From JBMTVN01 sp046047235 (GTDB lineage: Bacteria > Verrucomicrobiota > Verrucomicrobiia > Limisphaerales > JAHDYP01): a DNA stretch of 64,000 nucleotides. The notes beneath the pieces were generated by a model that was not told the DNA's origin, ran no database searches, and saw only the letters and a program-made list of their open reading frames with translations. Made by a program: the position numbers and the translations under genes. The stretch is from positions 20,359 through 84,358 of the forward strand of contig JBJOII010000003.1 of NCBI GenBank assembly GCA_046047235.1. Reading direction: 5' to 3'. Within the stretch, counting starts at the first letter, position 1; each line of letters opens with the position of its first letter. Below, one piece after another: positions 43,546 through 51,503 of the stretch.

Positions 43546-44325
43546 CTACGGCTTGATCTTCTGGAACAACGCGGTCAGCCGGGTGCGATACATCTCCACG
43601 ATCTCACCCTGCACATCACCCAGCGGCTTGACCGGGACAAGGTCCATAACCTCCGCAGATGCGAGCCCGGATTCCAGCAGCGTGCGCGTCGCGCCGCAAA
43701 GGGTTCGCTTCAGTGCAGGCACAACCTCCTCCTCCGTTAAGCCAAACCCGGCCGCCAGCTCGCGCAGCACCTGCATCTGAAACCAGAAATAGGTCGGCCC
43801 CATGCCGCTCAAAAGCGCGTAGCCCTCAAGCTTGGTCTCGTCCACTTCGGGGTGCTCCCCCAACGGAGCAAACAACGACACCACCTCGTCACGGTCGCCA
43901 GCAGGAAGCGATGACGAAAAAGCCATGGGATTGTAGCCGGCACCAATCAGGGAGGGCGCGTTCGGAATGATGCGCACGATTCGATCGAACCCGCCAAGCA
44001 TCGATGACAGCTTCGCAAACGTAAACTTGGGGGCCAGCGAGACCATTACGGCGTTCGCTTTGAGCACCGGCCGGATCTGCGTCAACACCTCGGGAATCAC
44101 CGGAGGATGCACCGCCAGTATGACCAGTTCCCGGGTGGCCGCCTCAAGGTTGTCAGCGGGAGAGATCGCAAGCTTCGGAAACCTCTCCCTGAGCCCCGCC
44201 AATGCGTCCGGACCCGGATCACTCACCACGATGCCCCGGGGCATCTGCCCGGCATGCTGAAGTCCTTGCAAGAGGATGCGCACTACGCGTCCTCCGCCAA
44301 TAAAACCAATGGTTCGGTGGGTCAT
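43546..44325 (-). CDS. Pyrroline-5-carboxylate reductase-like protein (ProC family)
   Basis: A 259-residue protein with an N-terminal Rossmann motif (IGFIGGGRVVRILLQG) and the ProC helical dimerisation domain (LSGMGPTYFWFQMQVLRELAAGFGLTEEEVVPALKRTLCGATRTLLESG). ProC reduces pyrroline-5-carboxylate to proline with NAD(P)H. The family pattern is good, but some family members act on other imines, and the position downstream of the arsenic operon and upstream of the phosphonate pair gives no support for proline synthesis. Call kept at family level. Confidence 0.75.
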   Translation of the reverse strand: MTHRTIGFIGGGRVVRILLQGLQHAGQMPRGIVVSDPGPDALAGLRERFPKLAISPADNLEAATRELVILAVHPPVIPEVLTQIRPVLKANAVMVSLAPKFTFAKLSSMLGGFDRIVRIIPNAPSLIGAGYNPMAFSSSLPAGDRDEVVSLFAPLGEHPEVDETKLEGYALLSGMGPTYFWFQMQVLRELAAGFGLTEEEVVPALKRTLCGATRTLLESGLASAEVMDLVPVKPLGDVQGEIVEMYRTRLTALFQKIKP

Positions 44326-44456
44326 AATTCACCTTGGGTTAGTCGGATTCCGTTACATAGGTCAGCCATACAACGTTTACCGTTACGCCAAGCCGCGCAA
44401 CCCCGCCTTCCACAGCCTCACCCCCGCCCGCTCTCATCCTCCCTCAACTCCCCGCT

Positions 44457-46238
44457 TCAGCCGTCGAACGTCTCCAACAGCTGCTCCAGCTGCTCAGGAC
44501 CAACCGGCTCCTTCCTCGTCCACGGGATCAGGACGCATCGACTCGAGAGGGTGTCAGCGACTTCCCGGATGAACGGGATCTCGTTCCTCCCCCGCGCCAT
44601 AAGAACCGGATCGCTGCTGGAACAACGGGAGAAACTCTGGTTCACCACCCAGGCCCAAGGCTCGATCCCAGCCCGCCGAAGATCCTCCTGCAACGCCGCC
44701 GCTTCATGCACCGGTGTAGGCTCCGGCAAGGTCACCACCAGAATACGCGTAAACCCGGGATCACGCAGCCTCGGCAACAGCTCCCGCACTTCCTCCGGCA
44801 GATCGCTGGTGTTGCGCGAAACCTCGCGATGATACGCCTCAGTAGCATCCAGCAACAACAAGGTGTGGCCCGTGGGCGCAGTGTCCAGCACCACAAATCC
44901 GTCCCTGCCTCCAGCCACCATCCGCGCAAAGGCCCGGAACACCGCCACCTCCTCCGTGCACGGTGAACGAAGGTCCTCTTCCAGCAGCGCGCGACCCTGA
45001 ACATCCAGACCGGCTCCCGCCGTAGCCATCACTTGCTCCACATAAGCCCGGGTCTCAACCGCTGGATCAATGCGGCTCACCTCCAAACCGGGTATGGAAT
45101 CCCCCGCCACCGCCGCCACATGGGCCGCAGGATCGGTCGTGCTGAGATGTACCTTCGCACCCCGTCGCGCCAGCGCCATCGCAATCGCGGCCGCCACAGT
45201 GGTCTTGCCCACACCCCCCTTGCCCATCGTCATCACCACGCCACGACCCACCCCCAATAGATCATCCACTAGGGCCGACAAGGCCCCAATTGCCGGGATG
45301 CCGTTGCCGTCCTCCACCATAAGGGACTCCGTCGCTTCCGCGGCCACAGACGCAAGCCGACGCAAGGCCGGGATGCCCACCAGGTTATGGGCCTGAAGCG
45401 GCACCTGCACCGACGGCAGCGCCGCCAGCTCCGCCGACATGCCCCCCAAAGCACCGCGCCCACGCTCCTCCAAGGCCGTCGCGTATGCATCGCGCCTGTC
45501 ACTGGCACGGAAGATCCCGTTGATCAGCAGTCTCTGGTTCTGCATCCCCAGCGCAGCCAACTCCCCACGCGTCCGATCCGCTTCACGTAAGGCCGCCGGC
45601 TGGGGACGACTCACCAGAAACAACGTTGCCCGGCGCGCATCAGCCAAGGCCGCCACCGACCCCTCATACAACCGCCGTTGGGCCTGTAAACCCGACAGCG
45701 GTCCGAGGCACGAGGTGCCAGTCGTGTTCGTCTGCATGAAACCCGTCCACGCAGCCGGTAGCTTCAACAGCCGCAGCGTATGACCCGTCGGCGCAGTATC
45801 GAAAACCACATGGTCATACTCCCGGGTGAGCCCCGGATCTCCCAGCAACAAGGTGAACTCATCAAAGGCCGCAATCTCCAAGGTGCACGCCCCCGAGAGC
45901 TGCTCCTCCATGCTCCGAACCGCCGCATCCGGCAACACCCCGCGATACGGCCCCACCAAACGCTCACGATACGCCGCCGCCGCCGCCTGCGGATCAATGT
46001 TCAGGGCCGACAATCCAGTCACCCCCGCAATCGGTGTCGGCTGCCCGGACAGGCTTTCACCCAGCACCTCGTCCAGGTTCGACGCAGGATCGGTACTCAC
46101 CAGCAAGACCCGTCGACCCGCATCCGCCAACGCCACCGCCGTCGCACAAGCCAACGATGTCTTCCCCACACCCCCCTTCCCGGTAAAAAACAGGTAAGGC
46201 GTCGGCAACCTCAGGATCTCAGCAAGCGGTCCAGTCAT
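44457..46238 (-). CDS. arsA: Arsenite-stimulated ATPase ArsA (two-domain)
   Basis: A 593-residue tandem ATPase. Two deviant P loops are visible: GKGGVGKTSLACATA (20-34) and GKGGVGKTTVAAAIA (about 336-350), each followed by a switch region (STDPASNLDEVLG, TTDPAAHVAAVAG) and by DTAPTGHTLRLL and DTAPTGHTLLLL. ArsA energises arsenite efflux by the ArsB pump. It starts 3 bp after the arsM-arsD fusion. Neither ArsB nor ACR3 is encoded in the window, so the pump must be elsewhere or the ATPase uses another partner. Confidence 0.92.
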   Translation of the reverse strand: MTGPLAEILRLPTPYLFFTGKGGVGKTSLACATAVALADAGRRVLLVSTDPASNLDEVLGESLSGQPTPIAGVTGLSALNIDPQAAAAAYRERLVGPYRGVLPDAAVRSMEEQLSGACTLEIAAFDEFTLLLGDPGLTREYDHVVFDTAPTGHTLRLLKLPAAWTGFMQTNTTGTSCLGPLSGLQAQRRLYEGSVAALADARRATLFLVSRPQPAALREADRTRGELAALGMQNQRLLINGIFRASDRRDAYATALEERGRGALGGMSAELAALPSVQVPLQAHNLVGIPALRRLASVAAEATESLMVEDGNGIPAIGALSALVDDLLGVGRGVVMTMGKGGVGKTTVAAAIAMALARRGAKVHLSTTDPAAHVAAVAGDSIPGLEVSRIDPAVETRAYVEQVMATAGAGLDVQGRALLEEDLRSPCTEEVAVFRAFARMVAGGRDGFVVLDTAPTGHTLLLLDATEAYHREVSRNTSDLPEEVRELLPRLRDPGFTRILVVTLPEPTPVHEAAALQEDLRRAGIEPWAWVVNQSFSRCSSSDPVLMARGRNEIPFIREVADTLSSRCVLIPWTRKEPVGPEQLEQLLETFDG

Positions 46239-46241
46239 GGC

Positions 46242-47537
46242 TTAGCAGCATCCGGAATCAGGTGAACAGCAACAACCGCCCCCCGCGTTGCGGGTAGGAT
46301 CCGGACGCAACAACAACGGGTCAAACGCCGGAAGTTCAGGCAGCTTGACCCCCGCCCAGCGCGCCATCTCCCTCCGGCCCGGATAACTCCCCACACTCGC
46401 CACCGCCCCATCCACCAGCACCAGCGGCAGACAATCGGTTCCCTGCTCAGCCAACGTCGCCTTCACGATGTCACTCCCCGCGAATGCCGCCGGTGCCTGC
46501 GCCAGATTGTAGCGCTCAACCACAACACCCTGCGATTTCAGCCAATCCAGATCCGCCGCAAATTGCACCAGCTTCGGGTCCACATTGGGTCCGCACACGC
46601 CCGTCGAACAACACATGGCCGGGTCGTAGACCTCCAGCCTGACCGGAGACTTGGCCGCTCCTGTAGCGGACTCACCCACGCTCCCGGTATCCGCTTTGCG
46701 TGCCGTGATCTCCAGGCTGGTGATGTAATCGGCCGGCCCCGTGCCTTCAGGTAACTCCGCCGCAATCTGCCGATAAACGGGATCCCGCCAGTCCACCATC
46801 CCCTCTACATAGCCGGTTCTCCGCGTCAGTACGATATCCACCAACCCGGCCTCTCTCGCCATGCGCTCACTCTCGGAAACCAGCACCGCACCGGCAATAC
46901 AACCAATCCGGGCCTCCACCATCCCCAGCACCTCCGCCGGCAATGACCTCAGCAGCGCCAGATCCGAAACCGCAACCCGCCCCCCAGGCTTCAATACCCG
47001 CGCCACCTCCCGCCACACCTGCGCCTTGTCCGGCGACAGGTTGATCACACAATTCGAAATCACCACGTCCACCGATCCATCCGCCACCGGCAAATGCTCA
47101 ATCTCACCCAACCTAAACTCCACATTGTCCAAACCGGAATGCTCCCGGTAAACGGTAATGTTCCTCCTCGCCTTCGCCAGCATGTCCGGAGTCATGTCGA
47201 CCCCAATCACCCGCCCCTCAGCCCCCACCTTCCGCCCGGCTATAAACACGTCAAACCCACCGCCACTGCCCAGATCCAGCACCACCTCCCCGGGGCGAAG
47301 CGCCGCCAGCGCATTGGGGTTGCCGCACGAAAGCCCCATATTCGCACCCTCAGGCAAGACAGACAGCTCCTCTAGGGAGTAGCCCACATGCCGCGCCAGC
47401 GTCTCCGGATCACAGCCCCCCCCGTCACAACACCCCCCACCTCCGCTCCGCCGATCGCTGCCCCCGTTCGCAACCTGACTGTACCCCGTGCGCACCATCT
47501 CGCGCACAGCTTCAGAATCCAACTTGGACGTGGTCAT
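46242..47537 (-). CDS. ArsM-ArsD fusion: arsenite methyltransferase joined to arsenic chaperone
   Basis: A 431-residue fusion. Residues 1-285 are an As(III) SAM-methyltransferase: cysteine-rich start (GGGGCCDGGGCD), SAM site VVLDLGSGGGFDV (86-98), and arsenic-binding cysteines Cys71, Cys163 and Cys213. Residues about 298-405 match ArsD (VRLEVYDPAMCCSTGVCGPNVDP with Cys309, 310, 315, then LVLVDGAVASVGSYPGRREMARW). The tail GGGCCCSPDSGCC supplies the extra vicinal cysteines of ArsD. ArsD passes arsenite to ArsA, encoded next; here the chaperone is fixed to the methylating enzyme, so captured As(III) could be methylated or handed to ArsA. Confidence 0.9.
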   Translation of the reverse strand: MTTSKLDSEAVREMVRTGYSQVANGGSDRRSGGGGCCDGGGCDPETLARHVGYSLEELSVLPEGANMGLSCGNPNALAALRPGEVVLDLGSGGGFDVFIAGRKVGAEGRVIGVDMTPDMLAKARRNITVYREHSGLDNVEFRLGEIEHLPVADGSVDVVISNCVINLSPDKAQVWREVARVLKPGGRVAVSDLALLRSLPAEVLGMVEARIGCIAGAVLVSESERMAREAGLVDIVLTRRTGYVEGMVDWRDPVYRQIAAELPEGTGPADYITSLEITARKADTGSVGESATGAAKSPVRLEVYDPAMCCSTGVCGPNVDPKLVQFAADLDWLKSQGVVVERYNLAQAPAAFAGSDIVKATLAEQGTDCLPLVLVDGAVASVGSYPGRREMARWAGVKLPELPAFDPLLLRPDPTRNAGGGCCCSPDSGCC

Positions 47538-47549
47538 GGGTCTTCCTTT

Positions 47550-47978
47550 CTATGGGGCCCTCAACAGGACGTCTGGCAGGGTTTCAATGAACCGACGGAT
47601 CTCGTCCCGCACCCGGCGATACACCGCCAGCTTCTCCTCCCCGTCAGGCAGCTCCTTCGTCAACTTCGGCGGATCCTCAAACCCGTGATGCACCACCTTG
47701 GCCTTGCCAGGAAAAACCGGACAATGCTCGTTCGCATGGCCACATACGGTCACCACATAGTCAAACTCCACCGCACCCATGTCTTCCAAGGTCTTGGAAT
47801 ACTGTTGGCCTATCGCCACACCCGCTTCAGCCATGACCTTCATGGCATGCGGATTCATGCCGTGCTTCTCAATCCCGGCCGAATACGGCTCGATCTCATC
47901 ACTCTTCAGATGACGGGCCCAGCCCTCAGCCATCTGGCTGCGGCACGAGTTCCCGGTGCATAAAAACAGCACCTTCAT
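47550..47978 (-). CDS. arsC: Arsenate reductase, thioredoxin-coupled type
   Basis: A 142-residue member of the low-molecular-weight phosphatase-like ArsC family. The CX5R loop is CTGNSCR (Cys7, Arg13), and the redox pair is Cys79 and Cys86 (VTVCGHANEHCPVFPG). It reduces arsenate to arsenite using thioredoxin. The start at ATG 47978 overlaps the arsR stop (ATGA), which is why the longer in-frame start is not used. Arsenite produced here feeds ArsM-ArsD and ArsA. Confidence 0.93.
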   Translation of the reverse strand: MKVLFLCTGNSCRSQMAEGWARHLKSDEIEPYSAGIEKHGMNPHAMKVMAEAGVAIGQQYSKTLEDMGAVEFDYVVTVCGHANEHCPVFPGKAKVVHHGFEDPPKLTKELPDGEEKLAVYRRVRDEIRRFIETLPDVLLRAP

Positions 47979-48340
47979 TTTGTGCATTGTTTGCGACATA
48001 AATCAGCAGGGTTGCATTTCAAAACTTGCTTCAGACGCTTCCGGTCTCCAGCTACACGCGCGTCCTTCGCCAAAGACCGCTCCACCCAGTCCAAGGCCTC
48101 GCGCACCGCCGGCGCCGCCTCGCCATCCGGCAACGCGTAATACACCCAGCGCCCCTCCTTGCGGCAGCTCACCAGCCCCGCCTGCTTCAACAGGTAGAAA
48201 TGCTTGGACATCGTGGACTGCGCGAGACCAAACAGCTCCGTAATCTGACACGCGCATAACTCCCGCTCCCGCAACGCCAGCAACACCCGGATCCGGGTCG
48301 AATCCGCCAGTGCCTTGGTGATGTTCATGAACTCGCGCAT
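47975..48340 (-). CDS. arsR: ArsR-family arsenic-responsive repressor
   Basis: A 121-residue winged-helix regulator. The metal site ELCACQITE (Cys29, Cys31) matches the ELCVCDL type of ArsR; the recognition helix is LAQSTMSKHFYLLKQAGLV and the wing REGRWVYYAL-like (KEGRWVYYALPDG). Extra C-terminal cysteines (KCNPADLCRKQC) may also bind arsenic. It should repress the operon until As(III) binds. ATG 48340 (MREFMNITKALADSTR) is chosen by family N terminus. A palindrome lies 12 bp upstream. Confidence 0.92.
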   Translation of the reverse strand: MREFMNITKALADSTRIRVLLALRERELCACQITELFGLAQSTMSKHFYLLKQAGLVSCRKEGRWVYYALPDGEAAPAVREALDWVERSLAKDARVAGDRKRLKQVLKCNPADLCRKQCTK

Positions 48341-48351
48341 CGCAGTCTTAT

Positions 48352-48371
48352 ATTTCGTCGTTTGGCGAAAT
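48352..48371. promoter_or_regulatory. Candidate ArsR operator
   Basis: ATTTCG (48352-48357) and CGAAAT (48366-48371) form an inverted repeat with an 8-bp spacer, just upstream of the arsR start and in the region divergent from the GH20-like gene. The position fits an autoregulated operator; binding is inferred. Confidence 0.5.
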
Positions 48372-48472
48372 GTAAAATGGATGCAAGACTCGGCCATGTC
48401 AAGCAACACCGCCACATCACCCGCCGCGCTTCGAGAGTGACGACACGACCCCGCCACGCTAGTCTGCCCCTC

Positions 48473-49552
48473 ATGTCCCCCTCCAAGTGGTGTCGAAACA
48501 AAACGGCGCTCGCGTCGCTCGGACTTCTGCTAAGCCTCCCGCTGCCTGCCGCCCCCACCCCCACCCCCGCCTGGCAGGGCGTCCACCTCATGGCCCCCGG
48601 CGCCTCCGGCATGCCCCTCCTGGAAAAGGCCGTCTCCGGCCCGCTCTCAAACCTCGGAGTCAATGTCGTCATCCTAGAAATCGGATACGGCTACGCCTTC
48701 ACCTCCCACCCCGAACTCGCCCGGCCCGGCGGCATCACCCGGGAACAGGCCCGGTCGCTGGCCAAAGCCTGCAACGACAAAGGCATCCGGCTCATCCCCC
48801 TCTTCAACTGCCTCGGACACCAGTCCTGGGCCAAAACCACCCACCCACTCCTCACCCAATACCCCGAGTTCGACGAAACACCCGATATCCCCACGGACAA
48901 TCCCGACATCTACTGCCGCAGCTGGTGCCCCCTGCATCCCAAGGTCAACAACGTCGTCTTCGCACTGCTGGACGAACTGATCGAAGCGTTCAATGCCGAC
49001 GCACTCCATGTCGGCATGGACGAGGTCTTCCTCATCGGTCATGACCAATGCGAACGCTGCCGGGGCAAAGATCCGGCCGATCTGTTCGCACGCGCCGTCC
49101 ATGACCTGCACCAACATCTCGTAGGAACCAAAGGCGTGGAGATGCTGCTCTGGGGAGACCGCCTCATCGATGACAACGTCATGCGCTATGGCGAATGGGA
49201 GGCTAGCCGAAACGGCACCGCAGCCGCAGTCGACAAAATCCCCAAGGATATCGTCATCTGTGACTGGCACTACGAGAAACGGGAAAGCTACCCCTCCATT
49301 CCGTTCTTCCTGGACAAAGGATTCCGCTGCTGGCCATCCAGTTGGCGCAACAAGGAAGCCGCCCTCGCCCTGCAGGCACACGCACGCGAACAAAACCATC
49401 CCCGCATGCTCGGTCACCTCTGCACCACCTGGAGCGGATCAGAAAGCCTCGCCAAAGTGCTCCTGCAGGAAGCTGACGATAACAACCGCTACCACCAGGC
49501 CCGCCAGCTCGCCGACGTGCTAAACGCCTGCTTCGGCACTGCGGAACGCTGA
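48473..49552 (+). CDS. GH20-like (beta-N-acetylhexosaminidase-type) secreted protein
   Basis: A 359-residue protein with a signal peptide (about 8-27, LPAAP). It has the TIM-barrel features of GH20: KGIRLIPLFNCLGHQSWAK, and the catalytic Asp183-Glu184 in LHVGMDEVFLIG, matching the H.G.DE motif. VEMLLWGDRLIDD and IVICDWHYE fit later barrel strands. It lacks the N-terminal GH20b-type domain, so substrate is uncertain. It is divergent from the arsenic operon, with which it shares only the promoter gap. ATG 48473 is chosen for the signal peptide. Confidence 0.75.
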   Translation: MSPSKWCRNKTALASLGLLLSLPLPAAPTPTPAWQGVHLMAPGASGMPLLEKAVSGPLSNLGVNVVILEIGYGYAFTSHPELARPGGITREQARSLAKACNDKGIRLIPLFNCLGHQSWAKTTHPLLTQYPEFDETPDIPTDNPDIYCRSWCPLHPKVNNVVFALLDELIEAFNADALHVGMDEVFLIGHDQCERCRGKDPADLFARAVHDLHQHLVGTKGVEMLLWGDRLIDDNVMRYGEWEASRNGTAAAVDKIPKDIVICDWHYEKRESYPSIPFFLDKGFRCWPSSWRNKEAALALQAHAREQNHPRMLGHLCTTWSGSESLAKVLLQEADDNNRYHQARQLADVLNACFGTAER

Positions 49553-49554
49553 CC

Positions 49555-49590
49555 CATATCGTCGTCATATCGTCGTACTCATATCGTCGT
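49555..49590. repeat. Three direct repeats of CATATCGTCGT
   Basis: CATATCGTCGT at 49555 and 49566, a 3-bp spacer, and again at 49580. The third copy abuts the inverted-end element that starts at 49591. Confidence 0.75.
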
Positions 49591-49811
49591 CGGACCACGG
49601 CAAACTATTGCCGTGGAACGTGTTAACACGATTTAACCCCCTTAAAACGGCCTATGGGCCGCTTTTTGGGCCTGTTTTGCGGCCCATACGAGCAGGCAGG
49701 AGGATCGAACAGCATGGAGCGCTTTTTGACCCCGAAAAGGGCTCCATAGGCCCCAAAATGACCACTTAAACGGGGATACCTTGCTGGACATCAAGATGTT
49801 ACCGTGGTCCG
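49591..49811. repeat. 221-bp element with CGGACCACG inverted ends, copy 1
   Basis: Ends CGGACCACGG and CCGTGGTCCG are exact reverse complements. Internal hairpins include CCACGGCAA-ACTA-TTGCCGTGG and TATGGGCCGC paired with GCGGCCCATA around a T-rich loop, plus ATGGAGC paired with GCTCCAT. The second copy is at 54503. No ORF. It resembles a miniature inverted-repeat element or a structured RNA gene. Confidence 0.75.
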
Positions 49812-49860
49812 AGGACGAAGGGTAAGCCCTGGGACAGCCGGGAATATGCAGAACGGGTCA

Positions 49861-51267
49861 TCAAAACATCACGTCCGCTGAACAATAGGCGTACGCCGTG
49901 TCGCCACGTTCAATAGCGCTCGGCACATTCCGGATGAACTCGCCGGCAAACAAGTAGGCACCCCCCACCTCCAGGCCCACGTTGCCAGGAAGCACTGACC
50001 AGCGCAGCCGCGCCTCCAGTTGATGGCCCACAAACGACCCTGAATTCCCCGAGGGATCACGCAAACCACTGGTCGTCCATGCATCCCGTTTGGAAGCAAG
50101 CCAGTAGGGCCGGTAACTCACCATGGCGTCCAACGGCTTCGTCGGCCGGGCGCTAAAACGCACGCCCGGCGACTGAATGTTGGATCGGGCAAACGCCCCG
50201 TAAATTCCCGTCGGCCCATGCTCAAACCGTCGCGCACCGAAAAGCGTATCAAACCGGTTGTTGCGCGAATCCGTCGGGTCGTCGTCTCCACTGGCATAAT
50301 CGTAGAGCAAAGCAACGCGCGGAGCCCAGGCTGCCCCCAGGGTGTAACCCAGCTCCGCATGCCCGAAATACGCCAGATGATCCAAATCCCGCGATGTAAC
50401 GCTGTTGCGCAGGTTCCCCGCCTGCAACACCGCCTCCATATCAAAATCCCATCGTTCCCTGCCCGGCTTACGCAACAACCTCACACCCGGCGTGTAATAG
50501 TTGCGCTTCAGTAAAGGCAAACCCGCCGAGTTATCCTCATGCAGCCCGAAGACATAAGCCTCCCCGGTGCTCCCCGCAACCAGCCCCGGCAACTCCGCAT
50601 GCAGACCCCAGAATCGGTAATCAAAGTTCTCGTGATCGATCTCAATATCGTTGTCCAGCAAGGACACCGGATCCCGTGGCATCCTCCTGACGGGAAGTAC
50701 GTAAAAAGCGCGAAAGACAGGACCCTCCCGTAGCCGCCACTCATAATCCAAACCCGTGAAGGCGTTGATCGTGTTGCGAAACCTGTTCCGCGCAACCAGC
50801 CTTCGACTTCCCACATCCATGGTCTGACGCCCAAACCGAAATTCACTGCTGCTCTCCCCCACAAAAGGCCCCTCCAACCGAAGCGACCCGTAGACTTGAA
50901 GCGGCTCCAGCGCGTTGACAATCGTCGTGTTAATGGGCGTACCCAAATCAGCCAGCTCCTGACGAGAGTCCACCATCTCCCCCACCACACTGACCCGCTC
51001 AGCCTTCGCTTCCATCCTCAGCGTGGTGCGGAACGCCAACACCTGATCCCCCCCGGATCGCAACGCCCTAAACTGCCCATCCAACGTCTCATACCGCGCA
51101 CGGTGCGTGCCACTCACATCCAGCCACCCCGGCAAGCCCACGGCATCAGATAACCGCCAGGGACCCGCCTCGTTCGTGCCGGCTGCCGATAGATGGCCCG
51201 GCATATGACCACCACCAATCAGCAAGGTGCAGAATAACAGAAAGCTGATACGCATCGCTGTGTTCAT
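49861..51267 (-). CDS. Alginate-export-type outer-membrane beta-barrel protein
   Basis: A 468-residue exported protein with a signal peptide (MRISFLLFCTLLIGGGH..., cleavage near LSAAG). The pattern of alternating strands (FRFGRQTMDVGSRRLVARNRFRN, YRFWGLHAELPG, GHQLEARLRWSV) and the C-terminal Phe (CSADVMF) fit an outer-membrane barrel of the AlgE-like/alginate-export family. Its ligand is unknown. ATG 51267 or 51255 may start it; the longer open frame runs into a repeat hairpin. Confidence 0.75.
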   Translation of the reverse strand: MNTAMRISFLLFCTLLIGGGHMPGHLSAAGTNEAGPWRLSDAVGLPGWLDVSGTHRARYETLDGQFRALRSGGDQVLAFRTTLRMEAKAERVSVVGEMVDSRQELADLGTPINTTIVNALEPLQVYGSLRLEGPFVGESSSEFRFGRQTMDVGSRRLVARNRFRNTINAFTGLDYEWRLREGPVFRAFYVLPVRRMPRDPVSLLDNDIEIDHENFDYRFWGLHAELPGLVAGSTGEAYVFGLHEDNSAGLPLLKRNYYTPGVRLLRKPGRERWDFDMEAVLQAGNLRNSVTSRDLDHLAYFGHAELGYTLGAAWAPRVALLYDYASGDDDPTDSRNNRFDTLFGARRFEHGPTGIYGAFARSNIQSPGVRFSARPTKPLDAMVSYRPYWLASKRDAWTTSGLRDPSGNSGSFVGHQLEARLRWSVLPGNVGLEVGGAYLFAGEFIRNVPSAIERGDTAYAYCSADVMF

Positions 51268-51392
51268 ATCACGACAGGACAAACCCCAATGCCAACAGCT
51301 AATTGCAAACCACCCGGTATCCCATCTCCCATCTACCTCCGCCCTCGGCGCTCTGCCCCCCACCGTCTCCCCTCTCCTCTCTACCCTCTTCC

Positions 51393-51416
51393 TGCATCGC
51401 GGACGCCCGCGATGCA
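51393..51416. repeat. E-type hairpin, 10-bp stem
   Basis: TGCATCGCGG, loop ACGC, CCGCGATGCA, preceded by CCTCTCCTCTCTACCCTC. It sits between divergent gene starts, unlike most copies. The stem core GCATCGCG is shared with the copy at 54772. Confidence 0.7.
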
Positions 51417-51503
51417 AGGGGAATTAAGACTTGATCATTCTTAAAGTTAGAACGCATGGTGCAACGCTAAGGTGGCTAATGCGTTCTCGGTCACGGGTGT
51501 ATC

